Source: Streptomyces lincolnensis (lineage in GTDB: Bacteria; Actinomycetota; Actinomycetes; Streptomycetales; Streptomycetaceae). From it: a DNA stretch of 64,000 nucleotides. The first letter of the stretch is position 1. Each line of letters opens with the position of its first letter. Shown here in pieces: positions 1 to 7,994 of this stretch. The notes beneath the pieces are model-generated. The model made no database searches and had not been told where the DNA came from. It saw only the letters and a list, made by a program, of their open reading frames with translations. The stretch spans positions 6,324,001 to 6,388,000 of the forward strand of contig NZ_CP016438.1 of the NCBI RefSeq assembly GCF_001685355.1. Reading direction: 5' to 3'. Position numbers and translations under genes: made by a program.

Positions 1-161
1 GCGCCGCCAAGCGGGCCCTGCGTCTCGGTCACGGTCTGGACCTCCGCGCCGGCCTGGAGGTCGAGGACGCGGCCTGGCGCTCGGTGGCGTTCTCGGGGGA
101 CCGCGCGGAGGGGGTGGCCGCGTTCAACGAGAAGCGGAAGCCGGAGTGGCCGGGGGAGTGA
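1..161 (+). CDS. Enoyl-CoA hydratase/isomerase family protein, C-terminal end (partial)
   Basis: The first 53 codons of the window are open from base 3 to the TGA at 159-161. They encode the typical end of a crotonase-fold protein: an Ala/Arg-rich helix, a stretch LEVEDAAWRSVAFSGDRAEG, then a VAAFNEKRKPEW tail, which resembles the EGxxAFxEKRxPxW ending of enoyl-CoA hydratases. The catalytic part lies before the window, so substrate and exact role (fatty-acid or amino-acid degradation) cannot be judged. The assignment rests on the C-terminal signature only. Confidence 0.8.
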   Translation, partial: AAKRALRLGHGLDLRAGLEVEDAAWRSVAFSGDRAEGVAAFNEKRKPEWPGE

Positions 162-285
162 GCCCGGGGCGGTGGCTCGGGGGTGGTGGCGTTCTCTCGC
201 CCGCACGCCCCTCTCACCCGCACGCCCCTCTCACCCGCACGACCCCGCCAATATCCCCTTTGTCATGGAACCTCCCTAACCTGGA

Positions 286-1446
286 GTGATGGGTGAGGAC
301 AGGCGCCTGGCGGCCGTGGTCGCGCTGGCTCAGGGCATGGCGGCGGCCCACAGCTCACGGGAGACGTGGCGCGCCGCCGCGGCCGGGGCGTGCCGTGCCC
401 TCGGGGGCAGTTTCGCCGCGCTGTCGGTGTGGGAACGGGAGCTGGGCCGGCTCAGGGTCCTGGTGAACATCGGGGAGCGGGCCGCGGACGAGGAGGAGTT
501 CCCGGAGGCCGAGGCGTATCCCGTGCACCAGTTCGCGGAGATCACCGAGTTCCTGCACGAGCGGTGGGCGGGCGGCGGCGAGCCCAACGCCTGGGTGGAG
601 ACCGCCGAGGGCCCGGCGGCCGGGCGCAGGCCCGGTTACGTCCATCAGAGGGTCGCCGCTCTGCGCAGGCGCGGGCGCGGCTGCTGTGTCGTCGCCCCGA
701 TCGTGCTGCACGGGCGGGCCTGGGGTGAGCTGTATGTGGCCCGGCCGGTCGGCGCTCCCGTCTTCGACCGTGGCGACGCCGACTTCGCCACCGTGCTGGC
801 CTCCGTCGTCGCCGCCGGTATCGCGCAGGTCGAGCGGCTGGAGGAGGTGCGGCGGCTGGCGTTCACCGACGCGCTGACCGGTCTCGCCAATCGCCGTGCC
901 GTGGACATACGGCTGGACGAGGCCGTGGAGCGGCATCGCCGGGAGGGAGTGGTGGTCAGCCTCGTCGTCTGTGACCTCAACGGGCTCAAGCGGGTCAACG
1001 ACACCCGAGGGCACGCCGTCGGCGACCGGCTCCTCGAACGCTTCGGGTCCGTGCTGTCGCTGTGCGGGGCGATGGTGCCGGGCGCGCTCGCGGCCCGCCT
1101 CGGCGGGGACGAGTTCTGCCTGCTCGCGGTCGGGGCACCCGCCGACGAGGTCGTGAAGGCGGCCGACGAACTGTGCCGCCGGGCGGACGAGCTGGAGCTG
1201 GGGGAGGGGGTCGCCTGCGGGGTCGCCTCCACCGAGGACCCCATCGGGCCCGTCCGCTCGGCCCGCCGGCTCTTCCGGCTCGCCGACGCCGCCCAGTACC
1301 GCGCCAAGGCCGAGCGTGCCACCCGCCCGGTCGTCGCCGGCCGCGAGGGCCCCGACGATCCCGTCGTACGCCTGGCCGACGAGCCGTCCGCCGAAGCGGC
1401 GGCCGAGCCGGCCGGCGAGCGGCGGCGGTTCCGGGGGCGGTCGTAG
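286..1446 (+). CDS. cdgE: GAF-GGDEF protein, probable diguanylate cyclase (CdgE-like)
   Basis: Predicted to condense two GTP to cyclic di-GMP, the second messenger that controls development in Streptomyces. Residues about 20-190 look like a GAF sensor domain. From about 195 a GGDEF domain begins with the usual TDALTGLANRRA motif, and the active site GGDEF is intact at residues 273-277. An RxxD product-inhibition site is not seen five residues before it. No transmembrane segment is visible, so it should be cytosolic. The start is GTG 286 or ATG 289; a GGAG at 283-286 is too close to be a good ribosome site. GAF-GGDEF architecture next to hutH matches CdgE of S. coelicolor/S. venezuelae as I recall it; the name rests on that memory of synteny. 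Confidence 0.8.
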   Translation: MMGEDRRLAAVVALAQGMAAAHSSRETWRAAAAGACRALGGSFAALSVWERELGRLRVLVNIGERAADEEEFPEAEAYPVHQFAEITEFLHERWAGGGEPNAWVETAEGPAAGRRPGYVHQRVAALRRRGRGCCVVAPIVLHGRAWGELYVARPVGAPVFDRGDADFATVLASVVAAGIAQVERLEEVRRLAFTDALTGLANRRAVDIRLDEAVERHRREGVVVSLVVCDLNGLKRVNDTRGHAVGDRLLERFGSVLSLCGAMVPGALAARLGGDEFCLLAVGAPADEVVKAADELCRRADELELGEGVACGVASTEDPIGPVRSARRLFRLADAAQYRAKAERATRPVVAGREGPDDPVVRLADEPSAEAAAEPAGERRRFRGRS

Positions 1447-1507
1447 GGGAGGCGCCCGGTGCCGGAGGTGGGTCCGCGGAGGTAAGGGGCGAACCCGGGC
1501 CCCACTG

Positions 1508-1536
1508 GTGACATCTTGGAATTCACTGCGTAGGCT
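1508..1536 (+). promoter_or_regulatory. Probable hutH promoter (leaderless transcript)
   Basis: A -35 GTGACA at 1508-1513 (5 of 6 to TTGACA) is followed after 17 bases by TAGGCT at 1531-1536. The hutH ATG begins at 1544, seven bases after the -10 box, where transcription should start. No GGAG-like ribosome site precedes the ATG, which fits a leaderless mRNA. Confidence 0.5.
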
Positions 1537-1543
1537 CCTGAAT

Positions 1544-3088
1544 ATGGATATGCACACTGTGGTGGTGGGGACGTCCGGGGCGACCGCGGCCGACGTGCTC
1601 GCCGTGGCGCGCGGCGGAGCACGGATCGAGCTGTCCGGGGAGGCGGTCGCGGCGCTGACCGCGGCCCGCGCGATCGTGGACCAGCTGGCGGCCAAGCCCG
1701 ACCCGGTCTACGGCGTGAGCACCGGCTTCGGCGCCCTGGCGACCCGGCACATCAGCCAGGAGCTGCGGGCCCAGTTGCAGCGCAACATCGTCCGCTCGCA
1801 CGCCGCCGGCATGGGGCCGCGGGTCGAGCGCGAGGTCGTGCGCGCGCTGATGTTCCTGCGGCTGAAAACCGTCTGCTCCGGACACACCGGTGTCCGCCCC
1901 GAGGTCGCGCAGACCATGGCCGACGTCCTCAACGCCGGGATCACTCCGGTCGTTCACGAGTACGGCTCACTCGGCTGCTCCGGCGACCTTGCCCCGCTCT
2001 CCCACTGCGCCCTGACCCTCATGGGGGAGGGCGACGCCGAGGGACCGGACGGCGTGGTCCGGCCCGCCGGTGAGCTCCTCGCCGAGCACGGGATCGCCCC
2101 CGTCGAACTGCGCGAGAAGGAGGGACTCGCCCTCCTCAACGGCACCGACGGCATGCTCGGCATGCTGCTCATGGCCCTCGCCGACCTCGACACCCTCTAC
2201 AAGTCGGCCGACATCACCGCCGCCCTGTCCCTGGAGGGGCTCCTCGGCACCGACAAGGTCCTCGCCCCCGAGCTGCACGCCATCCGCCCGCACCCGGGGC
2301 AGGGCGCCAGCGCCGCCAACATGCTGGCCGTGCTGAAGGGTTCGCAGCTCACCGGCCACCACCAGGACGACGCGCCGCGCGTCCAGGACGCCTACTCGGT
2401 GCGCTGCGCCCCGCAGGTCGCGGGCGCCGGTCGGGACACCCTGGCCCACGCGCGGCTGGTCGCCGAGCGGGAGCTGGCCTCCGCGGTCGACAACCCGGTG
2501 GTCCTGCCCGACGGCCGCGTGGAGTCCAACGGCAACTTCCACGGCGCCCCGGTGGCCTACGTCCTGGACTTCCTCGCCATCGTCGCCGCCGACCTCGCCT
2601 CCATCGCCGAGCGCCGCACCGACCGGCTGCTCGACAAGAACCGCAGCCACGGCCTGCCGCCGTTCCTGGCCGACGACCCGGGCGTGGACTCCGGGCTGAT
2701 GATCGCCCAGTACACGCAGGCCGCCCTGGTCAGCGAGATGAAGCGGCTGGCGGTGCCCGCGTCCGCCGACTCCATCCCCTCCTCCGCCATGCAGGAGGAC
2801 CACGTCTCCATGGGCTGGTCCGCCGCCCGCAAGCTGCGCACGGCCGTCGACCACCTCACCCGCGTCGTCGCTGTCGAGCTCTACGCCGCCACGCGCGCCG
2901 TCGAACTGCGCGAGGGGCTGGCGCCGGCGCCGGCGACCCGGGCCGTCATCGAGGCCGTACGCAAGGCGGGAGTCCAGGGCCCCGGGCCGGACCGGTTCCT
3001 GGCGCCCGACCTCGCGGCCGCCGACGCGTTCGTGCGCGAGGGACGGCTGGTCGCGGCGGCGGAGAGCGTCACCGGGCCGCTCCAGTAG
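1544..3088 (+). CDS. hutH: Histidine ammonia-lyase
   Basis: Deaminates L-histidine to trans-urocanate, the first step of histidine use. The 514-residue product is normal length. It holds the family motif YGSLGCSGDLAPLSH, in which Cys145-Ser146-Gly147 should cyclise to the MIO electrophile; most histidine lyases have Ala-Ser-Gly, but I recall Cys-Ser-Gly as usual in Streptomyces HutH. Other conserved parts are YGVSTGFG near residue 56 and the QD(A/P)YSxRC segment. The ATG at 1544 begins MDMHTVVVGTSG, the N-terminus expected for Streptomyces HutH, and lies where the promoter predicts a leaderless start. No other hut gene is nearby, so the pathway is dispersed. Confidence 0.96.
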   Translation: MDMHTVVVGTSGATAADVLAVARGGARIELSGEAVAALTAARAIVDQLAAKPDPVYGVSTGFGALATRHISQELRAQLQRNIVRSHAAGMGPRVEREVVRALMFLRLKTVCSGHTGVRPEVAQTMADVLNAGITPVVHEYGSLGCSGDLAPLSHCALTLMGEGDAEGPDGVVRPAGELLAEHGIAPVELREKEGLALLNGTDGMLGMLLMALADLDTLYKSADITAALSLEGLLGTDKVLAPELHAIRPHPGQGASAANMLAVLKGSQLTGHHQDDAPRVQDAYSVRCAPQVAGAGRDTLAHARLVAERELASAVDNPVVLPDGRVESNGNFHGAPVAYVLDFLAIVAADLASIAERRTDRLLDKNRSHGLPPFLADDPGVDSGLMIAQYTQAALVSEMKRLAVPASADSIPSSAMQEDHVSMGWSAARKLRTAVDHLTRVVAVELYAATRAVELREGLAPAPATRAVIEAVRKAGVQGPGPDRFLAPDLAAADAFVREGRLVAAAESVTGPLQ

Positions 3089-3111
3089 GCGCCCCGCGGG
3101 GACAGGAGAAA

Positions 3112-3139
3112 GGGCCCTGCCGTACGTACGGCAGGGCCC
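3112..3139. terminator. Bidirectional terminator hairpin between hutH and a convergent lipoprotein gene
   Basis: A perfect palindrome with 14-bp arms, GGGCCCTGCCGTAC and its complement, lies 23 bases after the hutH stop and 20 bases before the stop of the opposing gene. Confidence 0.75.
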
Positions 3140-3158
3140 CGGGCGGTCAGGGGTGGGG

Positions 3159-3959
3159 CTACTTGAGCTTGGCCAGCTGGGCGTCGATCACGGCCGTCGG
3201 CACGGCGGCCGCCTTGCCGGTGCCGACCGAGGCGAAGTCCACCGTGTAGTACGTCGTGACGGTGGAGCCGACGCGGACCACCTCGGTGTTGAAGGTGGCC
3301 GTACCCGTGCCGTCCATGTCGGAGTTCACGGAGAACGCGACGGACTCGTCACCCTTGCCGGAGGCCTTGCCCGCGGTGACCTTGGTGAGCTTCTGCTGCT
3401 CGCCCTGGGCGGTGATGCCGAACCCGCCGGAGCAGGCCGCGACACCGTCGGAGACGGCCTTGACGGCCTTGGCGGCGCCGTCGCCCTCGTACGAGGAGAG
3501 GCCCACGAAGGTCATCTCGACCTTGAAGGCGTTCTCGATGTCCGCCTCGGTGAGGTCCTCGGGGGCCTTGCTCGCCGCGTCCGAGGACGGGTCCTTGGTG
3601 ACGGTGTTGCTCACGCTCGCGTCGGTCTCGCCCGGCGCGAGACCGGCCATCGCGTAGGCCAGCGGCGCGCACGCGGCCTTGTCGGCCTTCACGTCGCTCT
3701 TCGACTTCGGCAGGGTGTCGTCACCGGAGGCGACCTTGTACCCCTTGACGTCGCCCTGCGCCAGCAGCAGCTTCTCCAACTCGGCCGCGCCGAGCGCCTT
3801 GGCGGCCGTGGCCGGCGAGGCGGAGGAACCCTTGCCCGCGCCCTTGTCCGAGCCTTCGGACGCGTCCTTGTCGTCCGATCCCCCGCCGCACCCCGTGATG
3901 AGGGCGAGCGCCAGCACGCTCACAGCGGCGCCTGTGCGCGCCCTCGATGATCTCTTCAT
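3159..3959 (-). CDS. Secreted lipoprotein of unknown function
   Basis: The 266-residue product starts MKRSSRARTGAAVSVLALAL and has a lipobox LITGC, so it should be exported and lipid-anchored on the outer face of the membrane. After the Cys comes a Gly/Ser/Asp-rich linker (about residues 25-50), then a compact domain of about 210 residues with no motif I recognise. Actinomycete lipoproteins of this general form (PknH-sensor-like or LpqN-like) exist, but I cannot assign it to one. It is transcribed toward hutH and shares the 3112-3139 terminator. A promoter with its -10 six bases before the ATG is described separately. Confidence 0.85.
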   Translation of the reverse strand: MKRSSRARTGAAVSVLALALITGCGGGSDDKDASEGSDKGAGKGSSASPATAAKALGAAELEKLLLAQGDVKGYKVASGDDTLPKSKSDVKADKAACAPLAYAMAGLAPGETDASVSNTVTKDPSSDAASKAPEDLTEADIENAFKVEMTFVGLSSYEGDGAAKAVKAVSDGVAACSGGFGITAQGEQQKLTKVTAGKASGKGDESVAFSVNSDMDGTGTATFNTEVVRVGSTVTTYYTVDFASVGTGKAAAVPTAVIDAQLAKLK

Positions 3960-3965
3960 GAGCGG

Positions 3966-3995
3966 ACTATGAAGGTGCTGTCAAGAAAACGTCAA
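3966..3995 (-). promoter_or_regulatory. Probable promoter of the 3159-3959 lipoprotein gene
   Basis: On the minus strand, TTGACG (3995-3990) and CATAGT (3971-3966) are 18 bases apart. The start codon follows the -10 box after six bases, so the message may be leaderless. TTGAC occurs twice with 11-bp periodicity here (bases 3980-3995), which could also be a response-regulator direct repeat overlapping the -35 box. Confidence 0.4.
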
Positions 3996-4001
3996 GCCAA
4001 T

Positions 4002-4316
4002 TCAAAATCCGAGACGTTCCCGGCGCACCGAGTAGACGACGAACCCGGCACCGAGGGTCAGGAACATCGTGCCGCCGATGACGTACGGGGTGGTGTCGAA
4101 GCTGCCGGTGTCGGCGAGTTGGGTGCCGTCGCCGGTGGTCGACGAGATCTGGGTGGCGGTCGCGGGCGAGACCCGCGCCTGGGTGGTGGAGACCGCAGCC
4201 GGCGCCGTGTTCGCCGGGTGGTCGCCCGTCGCGTTGGCGGAGGGGACGAACCACAGGGCACCCAACAGGGTCCCCGCGGCGGTGGCGGTCAGCAACGAAC
4301 GACGAGCGGATGACAC
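4002..4316 (-). CDS. Small LAxTG surface protein, sortase E-type substrate
   Basis: A 104-residue exported protein with a signal peptide (about residues 1-29, cut near SANA), a Thr/Ala-rich mature part, and a C-terminal sorting signal: LADTG at residues 67-71, a hydrophobic segment at about 78-95 and a basic tail RRERLGF. LAxTG rather than LPxTG is the motif used by class E sortases in Streptomyces, as for long chaplins. After sorting only about 40 residues would remain on the peptidoglycan. Start is GTG 4316, with AAGGGG about 11 bases upstream. No sortase gene is in the window. Confidence 0.85.
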   Translation of the reverse strand: MSSARRSLLTATAAGTLLGALWFVPSANATGDHPANTAPAAVSTTQARVSPATATQISSTTGDGTQLADTGSFDTTPYVIGGTMFLTLGAGFVVYSVRRERLGF

Positions 4317-4425
4317 GGAATATCGATCCCCTTGTGGCGCTGGCGAATTGGCCGTGTGGGGCGATGTTAGTGAAAGGCGCGGGTCACGGGAAAGTCACGG
4401 GAGCGTTGGGTCGTACTCTCCGGGC

Positions 4426-4770
4426 ATGAGCACTCCAGAGACATCACGTTTTGTCCGCCTTCGAGTGGAAGTAGTCCTCGAAATCGAGGACGTGAAAGCC
4501 GTCACCGGGGCCGCGCTGGCGCGGATCGCGGGCGACATCGACATGCCGGCCGACGAGCGGGCGCACGCCGAGGGCGCTGTGACGCAAGACACCGCGGAGG
4601 CCCTCGCCTCTCTCGTCGACCCGTTCGACCTGGTCAGGGAGGTGCCGGGGGTGGACCTCGCACAGGCGTCCTGGTCCAGCGAGGAGATCGACTACGACCC
4701 CGATTCGTCGGAGTGGGACCTCGACGAGGATGATGACCTGGAGGAAGACGACGAGGTGGCGGTCGGCTGA
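4426..4770 (+). CDS. Conserved small acidic protein of unknown function
   Basis: The 114-residue product is cytosolic, with a predicted beta-alpha N-terminus (RFVRLRVEVVLEIEDVKAVTGAA) and a strongly acidic C-terminus (about residues 88-110, mostly Asp and Glu). I recognise no domain. It begins at ATG 4426, in the codon pattern typical of this genome, and ends at a clear terminator. It is a single-gene unit between a divergent surface protein and the L,D-transpeptidase. Confidence 0.75.
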   Translation: MSTPETSRFVRLRVEVVLEIEDVKAVTGAALARIAGDIDMPADERAHAEGAVTQDTAEALASLVDPFDLVREVPGVDLAQASWSSEEIDYDPDSSEWDLDEDDDLEEDDEVAVG

Positions 4771-4789
4771 GCGTCCTGGGAAATCGGTG

Positions 4790-4817
4790 ACCCCGGGCGG
4801 CAACCGACGCCCGGGGT
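4790..4817 (+). terminator. Terminator after the small acidic protein gene
   Basis: Arms ACCCCGGGCG (4790-4799) and CGCCCGGGGT (4808-4817) form a 10-bp stem with an 8-base loop, followed by TTCGTCGTC. Confidence 0.65.
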
Positions 4818-4901
4818 TTCGTCGTCTCAAGGTGCGCACTGACCGACACCGACACCATGCGTCACAGCGGACGTGGTGTTCCCCACACCTTCGCGGAATG
4901 T

Positions 4902-4930
4902 GGAACGGGACGAACCGGTCGTAGCGTTGA
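4902..4930 (+). promoter_or_regulatory. Candidate ECF sigma-E type promoter of the L,D-transpeptidase gene
   Basis: GGAAC at 4902-4906 is followed after 18 bases by CGTTGA at 4925-4930, similar to the GGAAC ... CGTCTAA pattern of cell-envelope stress promoters. I recall an L,D-transpeptidase at this locus being listed in the S. coelicolor sigma-E regulon; the match here is imperfect. Confidence 0.4.
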
Positions 4931-4990
4931 AGTTTGATTGACGGGGACTCTCGGGGTTTGTGGGAATCGGCAGCGATGGAGAAGCGTGTG

Positions 4991-6241
4991 ATGACGGTCG
5001 GTAAGCGGCGCAGGGGCCTGACGGTCGCGTCCGCTCTGCTCGGCGGGGTGCTGGTGCTCTCCGCGTGTTCGGGTGGCGGCGACGACGCCTCCGGCGACGG
5101 CGGCAAGGACAGCTCCCAGTCGAAGGTCGACGAGGCGGCGGCCAAGAAGAGCTCCGAGGCCCAGATCACGATCACGCCCAAGGACGGCTCCGACAACGCC
5201 TCCATCAACAACTCCGCCGCCGTCACGGTGAAGAAGGGCACGCTCACCGACGTCACGATGACGACGTCCGCGGGCACCGAGGTCAGCGGCCAGATATCCG
5301 CGGACAAGCTGAGCTGGAAGCCCAGCGCCCAGCTGGAGCGGTCGACCACCTACAAGCTGACGGCGGAGGCGAAGGACTCCGAGGGCCGCGTGGCCCACGA
5401 GAACGCCTCCTTCACCACGGTCTCCCCGTCCAACAGCTTCATCGGCACGTTCACGCCGGACGACGGCACCACCGTCGGCGTCGGCATGCCGGTCTCGATC
5501 AACTTCGACAAGGCGATCACCAACAAGGCGGCCGTCCAGAAGGGCATCACCGTCTCCACGACCAGCGGCCAGGAAGTCGTCTGCCACTGGTTCAACGCCA
5601 ACCGCATGGACTGCCGTCCCGACAAGTACTGGACGGAGAACTCCACCGTCACCCTGAAGCTCGCGCTCGACGGCGTCGAGGGTGCCGAGGGCGTCTACGG
5701 CGTCCAGCAGAAGACGGTCACCTTCAAGATCGGCCGCAACCAGGTCTCGTACGTCGACGCGAAGTCCAAGCAGATGAAGATCACGCACAACGGCGAGACG
5801 ATCAAGACCATCCCGATCTCCGCCGGCTCGCCGGAGAACAAGACGTACGAGGGCATCATGGTGATGTCGGAGAAGTTCAAGGAGACGCGCATGAACGGCG
5901 CGACCGTGGGCTTCACCGACGACGACGGCAAGGGCGAGTACGACATCAAGGACGTGCCGCACGCCATCCGCCTCACCAACTCCGGCACCTTCGTGCACGG
6001 CAACTACTGGGGCGCGAAGTCCATCTTCGGCAGCGTGAACACCAGCCACGGCTGCGTGGGCCTGTCCGACACCAAGGGTGCCAACGACAAGGGCACGGCG
6101 GGCTACTGGTTCTACAACAACTCGATCCTCGGTGACGTCGTGGTCGTCCAGAACACCGGCGACAAGACGGTCGCCCCGGACAACGGCCTCAACGGCTGGA
6201 ACCTGAGCTGGGCGGACTGGAAGGCCGGCTCGGCCCTCTGA
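4991..6241 (+). CDS. Lipoprotein L,D-transpeptidase with Ig-like domains
   Basis: Predicted to make 3-3 cross-links in peptidoglycan by attacking the L,D-bond of a tetrapeptide donor. The signal peptide ends in a lipobox (LSAC), followed by a Gly/Asp/Ser linker, two Ig-like domains (about residues 55-265) and a YkuD catalytic domain. The catalytic motif is complete: His336 in HGNYW and Ser352-His353-Gly354-Cys355. Architecture and about 416 residues match actinobacterial enzymes such as LdtMt2. ATG 4991 is preferred because GGAGAAG lies six bases upstream; ATG 4976, five codons earlier, is possible. A candidate sigma-E promoter precedes it. Confidence 0.92.
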   Translation: MTVGKRRRGLTVASALLGGVLVLSACSGGGDDASGDGGKDSSQSKVDEAAAKKSSEAQITITPKDGSDNASINNSAAVTVKKGTLTDVTMTTSAGTEVSGQISADKLSWKPSAQLERSTTYKLTAEAKDSEGRVAHENASFTTVSPSNSFIGTFTPDDGTTVGVGMPVSINFDKAITNKAAVQKGITVSTTSGQEVVCHWFNANRMDCRPDKYWTENSTVTLKLALDGVEGAEGVYGVQQKTVTFKIGRNQVSYVDAKSKQMKITHNGETIKTIPISAGSPENKTYEGIMVMSEKFKETRMNGATVGFTDDDGKGEYDIKDVPHAIRLTNSGTFVHGNYWGAKSIFGSVNTSHGCVGLSDTKGANDKGTAGYWFYNNSILGDVVVVQNTGDKTVAPDNGLNGWNLSWADWKAGSAL

Positions 6242-6269
6242 CCCAGGCCCGTTCACGGTTCACCGTCCT

Positions 6270-6297
6270 CCGATGCCGCCCCCAGGGGCGGCATCGG
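6270..6297 (+). terminator. Terminator after the L,D-transpeptidase gene
   Basis: Thirteen-bp arms CCGATGCCGCCCC (6270-6282) and GGGGCGGCATCGG (6285-6297) are followed by TGTTT. Confidence 0.75.
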
Positions 6298-6322
6298 TGT
6301 TTCCGGACCCGGCCACAGCCTT

Positions 6323-6376
6323 CTCATCCGTCTCTTATCCCGGCCTTATCCAGTCATCACGCGCCGTCCCTAGCCT
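6323..6376 (+). promoter_or_regulatory. Three 11-bp-spaced direct repeats and -10 box upstream of the FtsX-type permease
   Basis: CTCATCC (6323), CTTATCC (6334) and CTTATCC (6345) are exactly 11 bp apart, the spacing of OmpR/PhoB-family response regulator sites. A -10-like TAGCCT at 6371-6376 lies six bases before the ATG at 6383, with no good -35 box. This suggests an activator-dependent promoter giving a leaderless mRNA. Confidence 0.5.
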
Positions 6377-6382
6377 CCGGCC

Positions 6383-7834
6383 ATGTTCTTCACCTACCTG
6401 AGGCGCGAGCTGCGCCGCCGCAGAAAAGCGGCCCTCGTCGTCGCCTCCGGACTCGCGCTGGGTATCGCGCTGGTCATCGTGGTCACCTCCGTGTCCTCCG
6501 GCATGGGCAAGGCCCAGGACAGGGTCCTCCAGTCGCTGTACGGCCTGGGCACCGACATGACCGTCACCAAGGCGGCCCAGCCGCGGGCGGACTCCTCCGA
6601 GCGCCCGCGCTTCCAGTTCGACGCACGGGAGAGCGGCACCGAGGGGGAGCAGAGCAGTGACCGCGTCATGGTGCAGGGCTTCCAGACCCTCTCCGCCTCG
6701 ACCGTCGCCGAGGTCGACGAGCAGAGCGGGGTCGCGGACGCGGTCGGCGGGCTGAGCCTCCAGGTCATCAAGGTCAGCGGGGAGTTCACCCGCGGACAGT
6801 TCCAGCAGAACGAAGGGGGCGGCGACGGAGCCGGCCGCCAGGGGGGCGGCACCGGGCAGCCGCAGGGCGAAGTGCGGGGCGGCGGCGCCGACTTCGACGT
6901 CAACAACTACTCCGTCTACGGCACGGACGTCACCAAGCCGGCCCTCGGCCCGCTGACCTCCTCCAAGATCACCAGCGGCCGTACCTTCAAGCCGGCCGAG
7001 ACCGACGCGAAGGTCGCCGTCGTCGACTCCGCCTACGCCAAGGAGAAGAAGCTCAAGGTCGGCTCCACCGTCACCATCAAGAGCGTCAAGTACGAGGTCG
7101 TCGGCATCGCCACCGCCGACAGCGGCGACTCCGCCGCCAACCTCTACATCCCGCTCAAGCAGGCCCAGACCCTCAGCGACTCCAAGGACAAGGTCACCAC
7201 GATCTACGTCCGGGCGTCCGACTCCCAGAAGATCGACAGCGTCAAGTCCGCGATCCAGAAGAACGTCTCGGACACGACCGTGACGACCTCCGCGGACCTC
7301 GCGGACACGGTGTCCGGGTCCCTCTCCACGGCGTCCTCCCTCGCGACCAACGTCGGCAAGTGGCTGTCGATCGCCGTGCTGATCGCCGCCTTCCTGGTCG
7401 CCGGGCTGCTGACCTCCTCCGCGGTGTCCCGGCGGGTCCGGGAGTTCGGCACGCTCAAGGCCCTGGGGTGGAAGTCGGGGCGGGTGACCCGCCAGGTCGT
7501 CGGCGAGGCCATGGTGAACGGGCTGTTGGGGGGTGCGCTCGGCATCGCTCTCGGTCTCGCGGGGGCGTATGCGGTGACGGCCGTCAGCCCCACGCTTCAG
7601 GCGCAGTTGGGCGGCGGCGGTGGTGGCGCGGGTGGCGGTCCCGGTGGAGGCGGTGGCTTCGGCCGCCGGACGGCCACCAAGACCCTCGACGTCGCCCTCA
7701 CGGCACCGGTGAGCGTGACGACGGTCGCGATCGCGGTGGGCCTGGCCGTGGCGGGCGGCCTGATCGCCGGCGCCTTCGGCGGCTGGCGCGCGTCCCGGCT
7801 GCGGCCGGCGGATGCGCTACGGCGCGTCGAGTAG
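6383..7834 (+). CDS. ABC transporter permease, FtsX/MacB type
   Basis: A 483-residue membrane protein with the MacB layout: an N-terminal membrane helix (about residues 16-36), a long extracytoplasmic domain (about 40-315), and three C-terminal helices of the FtsX domain (about 325-350, 375-400 and 445-470). The FtsX loop carries SRRVREFGTLKALGWKSGRV, typical of this family. A Gly-rich stretch (about residues 409-430) sits in the last outer loop and is poorly conserved in general. Such permeases couple ATP hydrolysis to movement of periplasmic domains, in lipoprotein or peptide release or cell-wall signalling; the substrate is unknown. It pairs with the ATPase at 7995. The upstream repeats suggest control by a two-component system not present in the window. 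Confidence 0.9.
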   Translation: MFFTYLRRELRRRRKAALVVASGLALGIALVIVVTSVSSGMGKAQDRVLQSLYGLGTDMTVTKAAQPRADSSERPRFQFDARESGTEGEQSSDRVMVQGFQTLSASTVAEVDEQSGVADAVGGLSLQVIKVSGEFTRGQFQQNEGGGDGAGRQGGGTGQPQGEVRGGGADFDVNNYSVYGTDVTKPALGPLTSSKITSGRTFKPAETDAKVAVVDSAYAKEKKLKVGSTVTIKSVKYEVVGIATADSGDSAANLYIPLKQAQTLSDSKDKVTTIYVRASDSQKIDSVKSAIQKNVSDTTVTTSADLADTVSGSLSTASSLATNVGKWLSIAVLIAAFLVAGLLTSSAVSRRVREFGTLKALGWKSGRVTRQVVGEAMVNGLLGGALGIALGLAGAYAVTAVSPTLQAQLGGGGGGAGGGPGGGGGFGRRTATKTLDVALTAPVSVTTVAIAVGLAVAGGLIAGAFGGWRASRLRPADALRRVE

Positions 7835-7891
7835 TCCCGTCGGCTGTGGCTGGGTGGGCGCAGCTGGAGCCGAGGACGACCGCACCCACCC

Positions 7892-7950
7892 AAGGGGCGC
7901 GGGGCTGTGCCGATGTGCGGCTCCGCCGCGCGGGCGCGACCAGCCCCCAC
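7892..7950 (+). repeat. Streptomyces intergenic repeat, long subtype, copy 1
   Basis: The element begins AAGGGGCGCGGGGCTGTG, contains the small hairpin GCGG-CTCCG-CCGC, and ends in GGGCGCGACCAGCC. It differs from the copy at 58051-58106 (opposite strand) at about four positions over 54. It lies between the permease and ATPase genes of one ABC unit, so it is probably transcribed. Short-subtype relatives are at 17186 and 62580. Confidence 0.75.
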
Positions 7951-7994
7951 CGGCCCGCAGCCTGACAACGACCCCCACCACCCAGGAGCACCCC

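Noticed and set aside
3153..3950. Plus-strand frame opposite the lipoprotein gene
   Set aside because: It is an antisense shadow; the minus frame has a signal peptide, lipobox and proper codon bias.
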